From assembly GCF_005281835.1 (NCBI RefSeq), contig NZ_RZIS01000001.1:972351-1036350 (forward strand): a DNA stretch of 64,000 bases, in the 5' to 3' direction. Under the pieces are notes generated by a model that saw nothing but the letters and a program-made list of their open reading frames with translations, did not search any database and was not told the DNA's origin. This document shows, in pieces, positions 47,401 to 58,200 of the stretch. Source of the stretch: Vibrio profundi (lineage in GTDB: Bacteria > Pseudomonadota > Gammaproteobacteria > Enterobacterales > Vibrionaceae). Position 1 is the first letter of the stretch. The number at the start of each line of letters is the position of its first letter. The position numbers were made by a program, and so were the translations under genes.

Positions 47401-50400
47401 GACCAAGTAGGATCAGAGAACCACTTTTTTGCCTTGGGTGGTGATTCCATTATGGCTCTCCAACTGGTGGGTAAATTACGACAAAACGGTTGGTTGCTGG
47501 CACCCAAGCAAGTATTTGACTCCCCGAAACTATTTGCGATGGCTGAGCAATTGACAAGAGCCGAATTTATTCAGGCCGAACAGTCAAAATTGAGTGGCAG
47601 TGCCGAGCTATTGCCAATCCAAACGCGATTTATTGAACATTACCAATTAAGCGCTTGTAATCAGTACGTACATTTTCGTTGGCCGTTTAGTAGCGACTTC
47701 CAGATACTCTCTAATGCGTTTGCTAAGCTGGTGTCACATCACGACGCGCTTCGCTTAGTCTTCACACCAAGCATGGCGGCTAAGTACGGCGAACAAATTA
47801 CCTATGAAATTCAAGAAGTAGGGGCTGATTCCGATTTAGCGAGTATTCAGCATGCTATTGACTTGGAAAAAGGCATTTCATCATCAATCGGATTCCGTAA
47901 TCTAGAACAAGGTTCGGAAGTGGTGATTTCGATCCATCACCTAGTTGTAGACGCACTATCGTGGCCAGTTCTCGTCGAGGATTTCGCCAAGCTTTACCAA
48001 GCAGAACTCGCACAAACCGCTGGTGAACTTTCTGCCAAAACGCATCACCAAAATGATTGGCATAAAGCTCTAACTGATCTCAGGTTATCAGAGAAACAGA
48101 AAGCGTACTGGCAGCATCAAACAAGCCCCAATCTGTACCCGAAAGTACGTAGTACCCCGAATAAGTTGCAATTGAGCTTACCTATGCTTGAAGTCGACGC
48201 TTTAGCTCAGAGTGGTAAGCGATACGCGCGTTTGACTCAGGAACAGAGCCTATACGTCTCAGCGTGTCTGGCGGTAAGTTCATTGAATGGAAATCGTGCT
48301 TTCACACTGCATCGAGAATCGCATGGACGTTACCCTCAAGATTCTGGTTTGGATCTTAGCCGCACGGTCGGTTGGTACACTGCTCTGTACCCACAGCGAG
48401 TACCGCAACTTGATCAATTAGCAGACTTTGTTAAGACGTTAAAAGACGAGTTCAGCGCAGATCAGGTCGGTGGCACCACCTTTAACGCGGGTGTCGCTCA
48501 AGGGTTATGGTCTCATGTCGAACATATGGATGTTCTATTCAACTATCTAGGTACGGCAGGTCAGCAGTTATCAAGTGATATCGATGTGCTAGGTTCAGGG
48601 CTATGGCGTGAACCAAATAGCACTGCTGATGCTGCTATTGTCTTAAACCTCTCCGTTAATGAAGACCAATTGCAATGTGATATTGAATTGGACAGTGCAT
48701 GTTTTGATTTGGCAGGTGGGGATGAATTCGTGCTTGCCTTTAGGTCTAGTATTGAACGCTTAACAGATTTCTTTACCACTCAGACACCTGTTCTGACAAG
48801 GTCTGACAGCCCACTAGCAAACTTAACTCAAAGTCAGCTAGATGTACTGTTTGAGTCTCAACAAGCAGGACTGGCTCAAGTCCTTCCTAAGACTCTGTTA
48901 CCGCTTTCAACGCTTCAGCAAGGTTTATATTTCCACGCTAAGCTGTCGGAAAGTAATGATACATATGTAAACCAAATCACGTTACCACTTCATAATGTTG
49001 ATGCAGAGCGAATGGTGGATGCATGGCAGAAGGTGATGAAAAGGCACCAAATGCTGCGTTCAACCGTGTTTACCGTAGAAGGAAGTGCATACCTAGCGGA
49101 ATGGTCAGATCTGGAATTGGAGTACAGTCTGCTTGATGTTCGCCAGAGAACCAGTTTTGATTTACAGGCTCACAAGCAAAGCCTTGTTCAACAGGGGTTT
49201 ACGTTAGAACAGACATTAGAACATGGCAAAGTAGAGCCTTTGTGGCGCGTCGATTTAGTGCAAACTGGTGAGCGTGAATTACAGTGTATTTTCACCATTC
49301 ACCACTTGTTGATGGACGGTTGGAGTACAGGAGTTCTGCTAAGTGACTTATTTGGTTATTACCAAGATCTAGCCGTTGACAGCGTTAAAGCTGAATTTTC
49401 GGACTATCTGACTTGGGTAGAAGGTCAAGATTTAGAACAAGCGAACACTTACTGGAAAGAATACTTAGCAGGCGTAGAAGCTCCAACTCGCTTGGTCGAA
49501 GCGTATGGTTCTGAAACCACGTCGAGTGAAGGTTTTGTTCGTTTTAATGATGACGTTTCAGTACAAGAACTAGCGGATTGGCAATCGCGACTTAAACAAA
49601 GTGGCGTCACGTTAAACACATTAACGCAGGCCGCGTGGCTATTGACGCTGCAACAGTTTACGGGGCAGCAATCCCCAATGTTTGGTAATACCGTGGCCGG
49701 TCGTCCTACTCAGCTAGCGCACAGCGATTCCATGGTTGGCCTGTTCATCAATACGTTACCAATTACAAGTAGCATTGATTTAGCGAAACCGACTGAGCAA
49801 TGGTTACTCGAGCTGCAAAATGCTTCTAGCGAACAACGGGAATACAGTTATTCGTCGCTTTCGGACATTCAGAGCCAAACAGGCTGGGCTGGAGAGAACC
49901 TATTCGATACTTTGGTTGTGTTTGAAAACTACCCGTTAGATGAAACGTTATTGAGTGGTAACGGTGATTTTAAAATTGGTGAGCCAGAGAGTTATGAATT
50001 CACGCATTATCCGCTTACGTTGGCGATTTTGCCTAGTGATTCATTGCGTATCGTTTTTGCCTACGACACAAGCAAATTTACACCGCTTCAAATCGAGAGG
50101 TTAGCCCAAGCTAACCGTCATCACCTTGAACAATTGGTCACGAACTTATCGAAGCCACTTAGCCAAGTATCAAGTTTGGCAGAGGCTCAGCTGGATGTTT
50201 TAGCACGCTATCAAAGAAACTCTGAAGAATGGAGTTTTGTCCCGTTTACTGATTTAGTTGGCCAGCAGGCGTTAACGCACCCGAAAGCAGAAGCGCTGGC
50301 CGCTCATGTGGAAGCGAATAATGGGCGTGATCGCGTAGCATTAAACTATCAAGAACTGGTCGAGCAAAGTGACGCAATTGCTCAGCAGCTTATCCAGAAA

Positions 50401-53400
50401 GGGGTTAAGCGTGATGAAATTGTAGGCGTACTGTTTGAACGTAGCTGCGAGATGTTAGTGGTTATGATGGGCGTGATGAAAGCTGGTGGAGCATTCTTAC
50501 CTCTTGATCCGTCATACCCAGAAGATCGATTGGCGTACATGCTAGAGGATAGTTCAGCGCGCTTCTTAGTCCATGATGCTTCAAGTGAAGGGTTGGCGAA
50601 GTCCATTCAAGCAACGACTCAACGGTTTGGTTTTGATTCATTTGACCTTACCGTCGCCTTAACCACTTCACCGGCGATACTCCCAGAGCAGCTTGCCTAC
50701 GTGATTTATACGTCGGGTTCGACAGGTAAACCGAAAGGCGTTTGCGTTTCCCACCACGGATTAAGCATGCATGTTCAAACCATTGGGCAACGCTATGGAA
50801 TGACGGTTGATGATGTTGAACTGCATTTCGCATCTATCAGCTTTGACGGGGCGATTGAACGCTGGACTGTGCCATTGGCATTTGGTTCACGATTAGTCAT
50901 TCGAGACCAGAGTTTGTGGAGTGCCCAGCAAACCTGTGAAGTATTAGAGCGCGAGCATGTCACCATAGCGTGTTTCCCACCCAGTTATGTGATGCCGCTT
51001 TTAGAATGGATAGAAGGAGCTAGTCCGGATCTTAATGTGCGTTCTTGGACACTCGGTGGTGAAGCGTTTACCCGAGAAACCTATTTCAAACTTCAACAAG
51101 TATTGAATCCTAAACGTATTATCAATGGTTATGGTCCGACAGAAACAGTCGTCACACCAATGATTTGGGAAGCGTATTCGGATACGGGATTAGAAAGTGC
51201 GTACGCTCCAATCGGTACTTCTGTAGGCAGTCGTTCTCTTTACGTTCTTGATGCGCAATTAAACCTCGTGCCGCCAGGTGTTGTGGGTGAGCTTTACATC
51301 GGGGAAGAAGTGGGTCTTGCGCGAGGCTACCTTGAACGACCGAACTTAACTTCAGAACGTTTTCTACCCGATCCATTTTCGAAAAATGGTGAGCGAATGT
51401 ACCGTACTGGCGACCTCGTAAAGTGGCGTGAAGACGGCGTTATGGAATATCTGGGGAGAAGCGACGAGCAAGTTAAAATTCGAGGCTTCCGAATTGAACT
51501 AGGAGAAATTGAGTCGCGAATCCAAACGTTATCCGGATCTGAGCAGTGCGCGGTCATAGCGTGTGACACGACAGTTGGAAAACAGTTAGTGGCTTATATT
51601 CAAACTGACCAAGGTGCATGCGATACGGACGCCGTATTAAGAGAGTTAGCGCTTGCACTGCCTGATTACATGGTGCCTAGCCAGTTGATAGCACTGGAAA
51701 AAATGCCATTAACTCCTGCGAGTAAAGTTGATAAAAAGCGTTTACCAGAACCAAGCTGGATGGTGAGTAGCGAGCAAGAATACGTAGCACCTGTCGGAGC
51801 GCTAGAAATAGCACTCGCAAATCAGTGGCAGGCTATTTTCAATATTGACAAGGCGAGCCGTTACGACGATTTCTTTGCGCTAGGCGGGCAGTCTCTGCTC
51901 GCAACACAACTTGTGGGGCGCTTGAAGCAACAAGACAATATTCGATTGTCACTACAAGCGGTGTTTGATACCCCGGTACTTAGTGACCTTGCTAAACGAT
52001 GCGAGCATGAACAAAAGCCAGTGAGCGAGATTGAACCTGTCGCTAGGTTAGAACGAATGCCTGCTTCAGCCGTACAAAAACGTTTGTGGTTTGTACAACA
52101 ACTTTTACCAAATAGCTCGGCTTACCATATGCCTCTGGGCCTCGCGTTTAAGGGAAATGTTGACCTAGAAGCCTTGAAAGCGGCGATTGAATCGGTCACA
52201 GCCCAGCATGAGATATTCAGAACGAACTTCGAACAAGTTGACGGCGAGCTGATGCAAATCATAAATCAGCGCGCTGATGTGACTCTCAATGTCGTCGAAA
52301 TGCCAGCTGAAAATGAGGCTAAAGAGCGTCTGCGATTAGAACTGATCGCTAAGCCATTTGATTTTGCCAATGATGCTTTGCTCCGATTTGACTGGATGCA
52401 TGGCGAAAACCAAACCAGTGAAGGTGAACTTTTGATCACCGCGCATCACATTGTTTCTGATGGCGTATCGATGCAGTTGTTGTTGTCTGAAATTGCACAT
52501 CGCTATAACGCGCAGTGTGGTGGGGAACTCTTGGCTGACCACGCCGAAGGTACTTCATCACTTCAATACGCTGATTACGCAAATTGGCAGCAGGGTTGGC
52601 TATTATCTGAAGAAGCAGAAGATCAGAAAAGCTGGTGGTTGAATGCGCTTCAGCATGACATAGACCCGTTAGTTCTACACAGTGAGGTCGCGAGAGATAA
52701 TCAAGAGACATCCGGTAATAGGCTTCACTTTGATTTAACGAAACAGCAAATCAGCAAAATACATGCGATTTCTGCTGTTCACAAAACGACACCCTATAAC
52801 GTCATGTTAGTGCTTTGGCAGTTACTAATGCATAAGTACTCTGGCAATGAGCAAATCCGAGTAGGGGTGCCTGTTGCTGGGCGCAGCCAGCTTGCGACGC
52901 ATAACATGCAGGGTTGTTTCATTAACAGCATGGTGATTCCGGCTCAGATTCGTGCTGATGAATCATTCTCTGAGTTGTTGAGTCAGGTTAAGCGATTTAA
53001 CGAGCAAGCATTACAGAGACAAGATTACCCGTTTGAGATGTTAGTGGAGTCGCTTGGCATTACGGGCAATCTACAACATCATCCGCTTTACCAGACGAGC
53101 TTTAACTTCCAGCAGTTTGACCAAGAAGCGCTCTTTGATTGGAGTGGGTTAGAAGTCGCAGCGTTCGATCCCGGTGTCGTTAACGCTCAGCTAGAAATCA
53201 GTATGGACATTCAGAAGCTTTCTGACGAAAGTTGGAAAGGCTTTATTAGCTATGTCTCTCCAATCTTCGATGAAGAAGTCGTTCAATCGATGCTCAAACA
53301 TTGGTTGCAGATGCTTAATGAAATTTCGGAAAACACGAATGTACTCGTTAGCCAAATCGGTTTGGTTGATGAGCAAAGTGCACTTGAAATCGAGCGCTTC

Positions 53401-55239
53401 AATAAAACAGAGTTGAATTGGGGCGAGTTCTTGGCTCCGCCTGTTGCTATTCAAGAGCAAGCGTTACGTACACCTGATTTAATCGCATTGTCGATGCAGG
53501 GCGAATCAATGACTTACGCCGAATTCGATGAAGCGGTGAATCGTCTGGCAAATTGGTTGAGAAAGAATGGTGTTAATGCCGAAACACGAGTTGGCCTAGG
53601 TTTAGAGCGTTCGTTCGAGTTAGTCATCGCGTTACATGCGATTACACGTGCTGGTGGCGCTTATGTTCCTTTAGATCCTAGTTATCCATCAGAGCGTCTT
53701 AACTATATTCTCGAATCTGCGGATATTGAGTTACTGCTTACGGATTCAAAGTCATCCACGCTGTGGCCGGAAAATGGTAATTGTCAGTACGTGGACGTAT
53801 CGCAGTTAGACGTGAGTTCCTACTCGACGGTTGCGCCCGTGGTGAACTGGCAAGAACAACAATCGCTTTACGTCATTTTCACCTCTGGCTCGACTGGTCT
53901 ACCAAAAGGCGTAGTCAACACTCAGTCCGCGCTACAGAACCGCCTGAATTGGATGCAGGCTGAATACCGACTAAATACCAGTGATTGTGTGCTTCAAAAA
54001 ACACCATTTAGTTTTGATGTTTCCGTTTGGGAGTTCTTCTGGCCATTAATGACGGGCGCAAGGCTTGCTATCGCGCCACCAGATTCGCATCGCCAGCCAA
54101 GTTTGCTCTCAACCGTGATTCAACAAGAGTCGGTGACCACTATTCACTTCGTTCCTTCAATGCTCAATGCGTTTTCGGTCGAAACAGAGATAGAACAGTG
54201 CCAATCCTTGAAGCGAATCATCTGTAGTGGCGAAGCTCTACCTGCGGATCTTGTTGAGCAAGTGCTTAACCAATCGCATGTTGAAGTTCATAACTTATAT
54301 GGCCCTACGGAAGCGGCAATTGATGTTACTTACTGGCAGTGTGAATTACCGATAGGTAAGCGAATTCCTATCGGTAATGCGATCAGCAACACCCAACTTC
54401 ATGTATTGGATGATAACTGGAACCCTGTCCCTATTGGGGTTCCAGGTGAATTGTATTTGGCGGGTGATGGCTTAGCCCGTGAATATTTGTCTCGTCCTGA
54501 TCTCACTGCTGACCGGTTTGTGCCAAACCCATGGGGCGCGTCGGGTAGCCGCATGTATCGCACGGGAGATCAAGTTGTTCGAATGGCAGATGGTCGACTT
54601 GAGTACCTTGGTCGTTTAGATAACCAGGTGAAGATCCGTGGTCTACGTATCGAGCTGGAAGAAATTGAGAATGTGATCAACCAATTGGAGTGGGTAGAAG
54701 AGTCCGCCGTGATTGCCTTTAGCCATCAAACAGGCGATCAGCTCGTTGCTTATATCGTTGATTCAACGTGGGATTCAGAAAAAGAACAACAAGTTAAGGA
54801 TCACTTAGCAGGCCATCTTCCTGATTACATGGTGCCGAGCGTATTGATTGGCTTGGCGTCTATGCCTCTCTCTCCTAACGGAAAACGTGACCGTAAAGCG
54901 TTACCAGCACCCGAGTGGCAATCGATCGAATATCGCGCGCCAGAAAGCGAGTTAGAAGTTTGGTTTGCGAAGACTTGGTCCGAGGTACTTGGTATCGAGA
55001 AGGTTGGTCTTGACGACAACTTCTTTGCATTGGGTGGGCATTCTCTCCTGGCGACACGAGTTGTTGCAAAAGCGCACCAAGAACTAGGTATTGAAGTCGT
55101 GCTGAAAGATTTCTTCGATGCCAATAGCTTGCAGGTTTTAACAGACAAGCTGCAACCTTTATATCAAACACAAAATGAACAAGAACAAGATGAATTCGAT
55201 GCCATGGCAGCATTGATGGATGAATTGGAGCTGCTATGA
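44440..55239 (+). CDS. NRPS 1: C-A-T-E-C-A-T-C-A-T
   Basis: A 3599-residue synthetase that assembles the first three residues of a peptide. Order and rough positions: starter C (10-440, HHIVTDAW), A1 (455-950), T1 (970-1040, GGDSI), E (1050-1490, HHLVVDALSW), C (1495-1930, HHLLMDGWS), A2 (1940-2440), T2 (2455-2525, GGQSL), C (2540-2965, HHIVSDGVS), A3 (2985-3480), T3 (3500-3570, GGHSL). Read by GrsA alignment, A1 and A2 give DGECTGGITK and DGECTGGVTK; A3 gives DVWHISLIDK, a serine code. The leading C fits an acyl-starter. I prefer the ATG at 44440 over a TTG six codons earlier because AGGTAAC precedes it. It overlaps NRPS 2 by four bases. Confidence 0.95.
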   Translation: MSVDDHQIQDSKNQWNPLSYSQQRLWLFQQLQPHSLAYNVGGVLWFEGEGVSAEKLNHALNSVIELFPSLRTQFSEVNGKPVQKILPFQQQHFEVCDYRNVPNATELVTEDAKQRWRTPFDLNQGQLARSCIYQTDESRFGLLLSTHHIVTDAWSLQIIIKALVDSVSGKERRVRPAQSYLDYSAQQAGDDSTEAFKQQAALWQQQHFIGPEVVALPSLMDQEQDAYTARHELYQLPECWDEGVKAFASNAGATKFEVLASAMLLTLRQYTSNIHPSICVPALNRNAKNRRTVGFYVNSAVVGFDVEANQSLAQVVSKSKAALKSALEFEHIPLEVLLGEQASPTMAINFRNHGDKLSIQAGDFECCFDEFPVLETPFELVLDVVNKGNAPLRFVYAKEKFTRPFIRKFIGSFVSNLTSICQTPDAHVASLSSLSEEDKEVVQDYSGTDHQWQYSSFTQLVTEQVNRTPDAIALKHQHSSVTYQELDSRSDCIAQFLLDQDLTDKSPIGVLMDRSVDMIVAMMAVLKSGSPFLPLDPDYPVERLSYMLQDSKAELVLCRSGSTERADIVLADVPAALSINIESIDALNSLDKASLPTPHPQDLAYIIYTSGSTGKPKGVTVSHQGLSMHVQTIGQRYGMTEKDVELHFASISFDGAVERWTVPLAFGSKLVIREQELWTAEQTCQVLQEEAVTIACFPPSYVGPLLDWIEQTQPVLSLRSITLGGEAFTRDTFERIQQVIKPPRIINGYGPTETVITPMIWEAYPNDTMDSAYAPIGTAVGERTLYVLDSELNRVPLGCSGELYIGSEVSLAQGYLERPDLTSERFIPDPFANNGERMYRTGDLVRWRDDGVMEYLGRVDQQVKIRGFRIELGEIESQLQALTKAEFCAVAVHESPTGKKLVGYVQSTEASGGEEITWLNQLSQLLPDYMVPTKIVVQEKLPLTPAGKIDRNQLEAPSWSEVSEALGEVTSAEQQVLAELWCELLKIDQVGSENHFFALGGDSIMALQLVGKLRQNGWLLAPKQVFDSPKLFAMAEQLTRAEFIQAEQSKLSGSAELLPIQTRFIEHYQLSACNQYVHFRWPFSSDFQILSNAFAKLVSHHDALRLVFTPSMAAKYGEQITYEIQEVGADSDLASIQHAIDLEKGISSSIGFRNLEQGSEVVISIHHLVVDALSWPVLVEDFAKLYQAELAQTAGELSAKTHHQNDWHKALTDLRLSEKQKAYWQHQTSPNLYPKVRSTPNKLQLSLPMLEVDALAQSGKRYARLTQEQSLYVSACLAVSSLNGNRAFTLHRESHGRYPQDSGLDLSRTVGWYTALYPQRVPQLDQLADFVKTLKDEFSADQVGGTTFNAGVAQGLWSHVEHMDVLFNYLGTAGQQLSSDIDVLGSGLWREPNSTADAAIVLNLSVNEDQLQCDIELDSACFDLAGGDEFVLAFRSSIERLTDFFTTQTPVLTRSDSPLANLTQSQLDVLFESQQAGLAQVLPKTLLPLSTLQQGLYFHAKLSESNDTYVNQITLPLHNVDAERMVDAWQKVMKRHQMLRSTVFTVEGSAYLAEWSDLELEYSLLDVRQRTSFDLQAHKQSLVQQGFTLEQTLEHGKVEPLWRVDLVQTGERELQCIFTIHHLLMDGWSTGVLLSDLFGYYQDLAVDSVKAEFSDYLTWVEGQDLEQANTYWKEYLAGVEAPTRLVEAYGSETTSSEGFVRFNDDVSVQELADWQSRLKQSGVTLNTLTQAAWLLTLQQFTGQQSPMFGNTVAGRPTQLAHSDSMVGLFINTLPITSSIDLAKPTEQWLLELQNASSEQREYSYSSLSDIQSQTGWAGENLFDTLVVFENYPLDETLLSGNGDFKIGEPESYEFTHYPLTLAILPSDSLRIVFAYDTSKFTPLQIERLAQANRHHLEQLVTNLSKPLSQVSSLAEAQLDVLARYQRNSEEWSFVPFTDLVGQQALTHPKAEALAAHVEANNGRDRVALNYQELVEQSDAIAQQLIQKGVKRDEIVGVLFERSCEMLVVMMGVMKAGGAFLPLDPSYPEDRLAYMLEDSSARFLVHDASSEGLAKSIQATTQRFGFDSFDLTVALTTSPAILPEQLAYVIYTSGSTGKPKGVCVSHHGLSMHVQTIGQRYGMTVDDVELHFASISFDGAIERWTVPLAFGSRLVIRDQSLWSAQQTCEVLEREHVTIACFPPSYVMPLLEWIEGASPDLNVRSWTLGGEAFTRETYFKLQQVLNPKRIINGYGPTETVVTPMIWEAYSDTGLESAYAPIGTSVGSRSLYVLDAQLNLVPPGVVGELYIGEEVGLARGYLERPNLTSERFLPDPFSKNGERMYRTGDLVKWREDGVMEYLGRSDEQVKIRGFRIELGEIESRIQTLSGSEQCAVIACDTTVGKQLVAYIQTDQGACDTDAVLRELALALPDYMVPSQLIALEKMPLTPASKVDKKRLPEPSWMVSSEQEYVAPVGALEIALANQWQAIFNIDKASRYDDFFALGGQSLLATQLVGRLKQQDNIRLSLQAVFDTPVLSDLAKRCEHEQKPVSEIEPVARLERMPASAVQKRLWFVQQLLPNSSAYHMPLGLAFKGNVDLEALKAAIESVTAQHEIFRTNFEQVDGELMQIINQRADVTLNVVEMPAENEAKERLRLELIAKPFDFANDALLRFDWMHGENQTSEGELLITAHHIVSDGVSMQLLLSEIAHRYNAQCGGELLADHAEGTSSLQYADYANWQQGWLLSEEAEDQKSWWLNALQHDIDPLVLHSEVARDNQETSGNRLHFDLTKQQISKIHAISAVHKTTPYNVMLVLWQLLMHKYSGNEQIRVGVPVAGRSQLATHNMQGCFINSMVIPAQIRADESFSELLSQVKRFNEQALQRQDYPFEMLVESLGITGNLQHHPLYQTSFNFQQFDQEALFDWSGLEVAAFDPGVVNAQLEISMDIQKLSDESWKGFISYVSPIFDEEVVQSMLKHWLQMLNEISENTNVLVSQIGLVDEQSALEIERFNKTELNWGEFLAPPVAIQEQALRTPDLIALSMQGESMTYAEFDEAVNRLANWLRKNGVNAETRVGLGLERSFELVIALHAITRAGGAYVPLDPSYPSERLNYILESADIELLLTDSKSSTLWPENGNCQYVDVSQLDVSSYSTVAPVVNWQEQQSLYVIFTSGSTGLPKGVVNTQSALQNRLNWMQAEYRLNTSDCVLQKTPFSFDVSVWEFFWPLMTGARLAIAPPDSHRQPSLLSTVIQQESVTTIHFVPSMLNAFSVETEIEQCQSLKRIICSGEALPADLVEQVLNQSHVEVHNLYGPTEAAIDVTYWQCELPIGKRIPIGNAISNTQLHVLDDNWNPVPIGVPGELYLAGDGLAREYLSRPDLTADRFVPNPWGASGSRMYRTGDQVVRMADGRLEYLGRLDNQVKIRGLRIELEEIENVINQLEWVEESAVIAFSHQTGDQLVAYIVDSTWDSEKEQQVKDHLAGHLPDYMVPSVLIGLASMPLSPNGKRDRKALPAPEWQSIEYRAPESELEVWFAKTWSEVLGIEKVGLDDNFFALGGHSLLATRVVAKAHQELGIEVVLKDFFDANSLQVLTDKLQPLYQTQNEQEQDEFDAMAALMDELELL

Positions 55240-58200
55240 GTACGGCAAAAATAGACAAACATGCGTTAGCTAAGCGCTTTCTACAACTGGGAAAACCAGA
55301 ACAAGTAAAGTTTATCGAATTGCTGCAGAGCAAAGGGTTAGACTTTGAGAAACTACCGATTGTTGCTGGTGCAGAGGGGGAGAAGGCGCCGCTTTCACCA
55401 GCGCAGAAACGATTGTGGGACATTTACTGCCTTGATCAAGGCAACAGTGCTTACCATATGTCGGGGGCTTTCAATGTTGTTGGCCAGCTGGATAAAGTGA
55501 AGTTAGAGAGCGTTATTAATCAAGTTCTCCAGCGCCATCAAGTTTTGCGAACCCGCTTTATTACAGAGCAAGATGGAGAAACTTACCAGCACGTGGACCT
55601 TAATAGTGTATTGGTACCTCAATACACGAATGGCCTTGGCTGGTCGACATTACAAATTGAGGAGCATCAACGCTCATTTGTAGTTGCTCCGTTTGATTTA
55701 GCGACCAATTTGCCGATCCGACTGCAGTGTATTCAAACAGAAGAGCATCGCTTTAAGTTACAAATCGTGATGCATCATATTGTTTCTGACGGTTGGTCCA
55801 TTGGCGTGTTTCTAGAAGAACTGATAGCGCTTTATCAGGGCTCGGACCTTCCAAAGTTAGATATTCAATATCGAGATTATTCAAACTGGCAAACGGCTTT
55901 GCTGAATGCGGGTAAAGGACAGCAGCACATTGAATACTGGAAACAAACGCTTGGTGAAGTGACACCAGAGAAGCTGTTTCCATGGTCGGGAGAAATTAAG
56001 CCAAACCAACGACGCCGAGCTGAATCAATTAGTTATGACTTAAGTAGCGTTCAGACTCAAAAATTGAACCAGATAGCACGTCAGCTATCCATGACTTCTT
56101 CCAGCCTTTGGCTAGGGTTATGGCAAGTGGCTTTAGCTAAAGTGACATTGCGCTCTGACATTTCAGTGGGTGTTCCGATGGCGAATCGCTCTCGTCATGA
56201 AGTGTCAAACTTGATCGGGTTCTTTGTTAATACCATGGTGGTTAAGCAAAGTGTTGAGCCTAGTTCGACGGTTGCGGACGTATTGAAGTCTTCGCACGAT
56301 AAAGTCATTCAGGCGCAAGAACACCAACTCTTACCGTTTGACCAACTGGTGAATGCGTTAGCGATCAAGCGAGAGGCTGGGGAGACGCCACTATTTCAAG
56401 TGTTGTTCAATCACCAAAAAGAACTCGCAGGTGACATCCAGCTCGGAAATTCGTTGACGCTATCTGCTGAAGAACAAAAAGGTCAGTTTGCTTTATTCGA
56501 TGTGGCGCTGGATATACGTGAGAGTGAAAGCAAAACTCGTGTAGTGCTGACGTATGCAGAGGATCGAATCGATACTTCAATGATGGAACGGCTTAATGCA
56601 GCGCTTGAATTGTTGGTTGAATCTTTAGATCGTCAGTTAAATTCAGGCGTTGCACAAGTTGAACGATTATCGCAAAGCGAAATCACTCAGCTTTCCAGCC
56701 TTGCCGAGCCAGAAGGCGATTGGCAGTTTATGTCAATCGTCGATTTGATAGCGAAACAAGCAGAATCACAGCCAAACGCAGTCTCGCTTAAACACCAGAA
56801 CAACACGTTGAGTTATGCACAACTTGAACTGGCCTCTAACAAGCTTGCCCATCAATTGATTGAAACAGGCGTGAAACGTGATGAACCAATAGGTGTCATG
56901 TTTGAAAGAAGCTGTGAAATGATTGTTGCGATGATCGCAGTCATGAAGGCGGGTGGGGCGTTTTTACCTTTGGATCCGGATTATCCAACGGAACGTTTGG
57001 CTTACATGATTCAAGATTCGAAAGCAAAGCTCGTCATCTCTCAAGCCGATTTGGCATCACGTTGGCAAAGAGTGGAAGGCGAGTTTGAGAGCGCTGAGAT
57101 CATCCCTCGACCATTTTGGTATGAGGAGCAAATGCGTTTAGGCACTTCAGAGGACGCTGTCGATATCGATTTGTTCGCCGAGCAGTTGGCTTACATTATT
57201 TATACGTCTGGCTCTACAGGTAAACCGAAAGGTGTGATGATCAACCACGAAGGTTTGAGTATGCATGTTCAAACTATCGGTCATCAATATGGAATGACAC
57301 CTCAAGATACGGAGTTACATTTTGCTTCTATTAGTTTTGATGGAGCGGTCGAGCGTTGGACGGTACCGTTAGCATTTGGTTCTAAGCTGGTGATCCGAGA
57401 TCAGGGTTTATGGAGCGCAGAGAAAACGTGCGAAGTCCTTCAATCAGAGAGTATTTCTATTGCTTGTTTCCCACCAAGCTATGTGGGGCCATTACTCGAT
57501 TGGATAGAACAATCTTCGACTGTATTGAGTGTCCGCTCGTGGACCTTAGGCGGCGAAGCATTTACCGCAGAAACTTACCAGCGATTGCGATCGGTTGTAA
57601 ATCCACCTCGCATTATCAATGGTTATGGTCCGACGGAAACAGTGGTCACCCCAATGATCTGGCGTGCTTACCCTGATGACATTCTGGAGAGCGCTTATGC
57701 GCCGATTGGTAGTCCTGTTGGTGAACGTCGACTTTACGTGTTAGACAATCAACTTAATAAAGTTGGCTTAGGGGATACCGGCGAGCTATACATAGGGGCC
57801 GAAGTAGGATTGGCGAGAGGCTATTTAGAACAAGCGTCACTCACGGCAGATCGCTTTGTTCCAGACCCTTTCGTAGGTAACGGTGAACGAATGTACCGTA
57901 CTGGCGATCTTGTTCGCTGGAATGATAACGGCGTAATGGAATACATAGGTCGCGCCGACCAACAAATAAAAATTCGTGGATTTAGAGTCGAACTTGGTGA
58001 AATCGAAACACAATTGCAAGCCGTTACTCAAGTTGAACATTGTGTTGTGGCGGCCCATCAAGTCGGCAGTCAAAAGCAGTTGTTTGGATATTTGCAAAGT
58101 AGTACGCCAGAGCGGTTTAATCTTGACCAAATCAAAGCTGAGCTTGCTTTGGGCCTACCAGACTACATGGTACCAAGCCAGATAGTGGTGTTGGATAAAC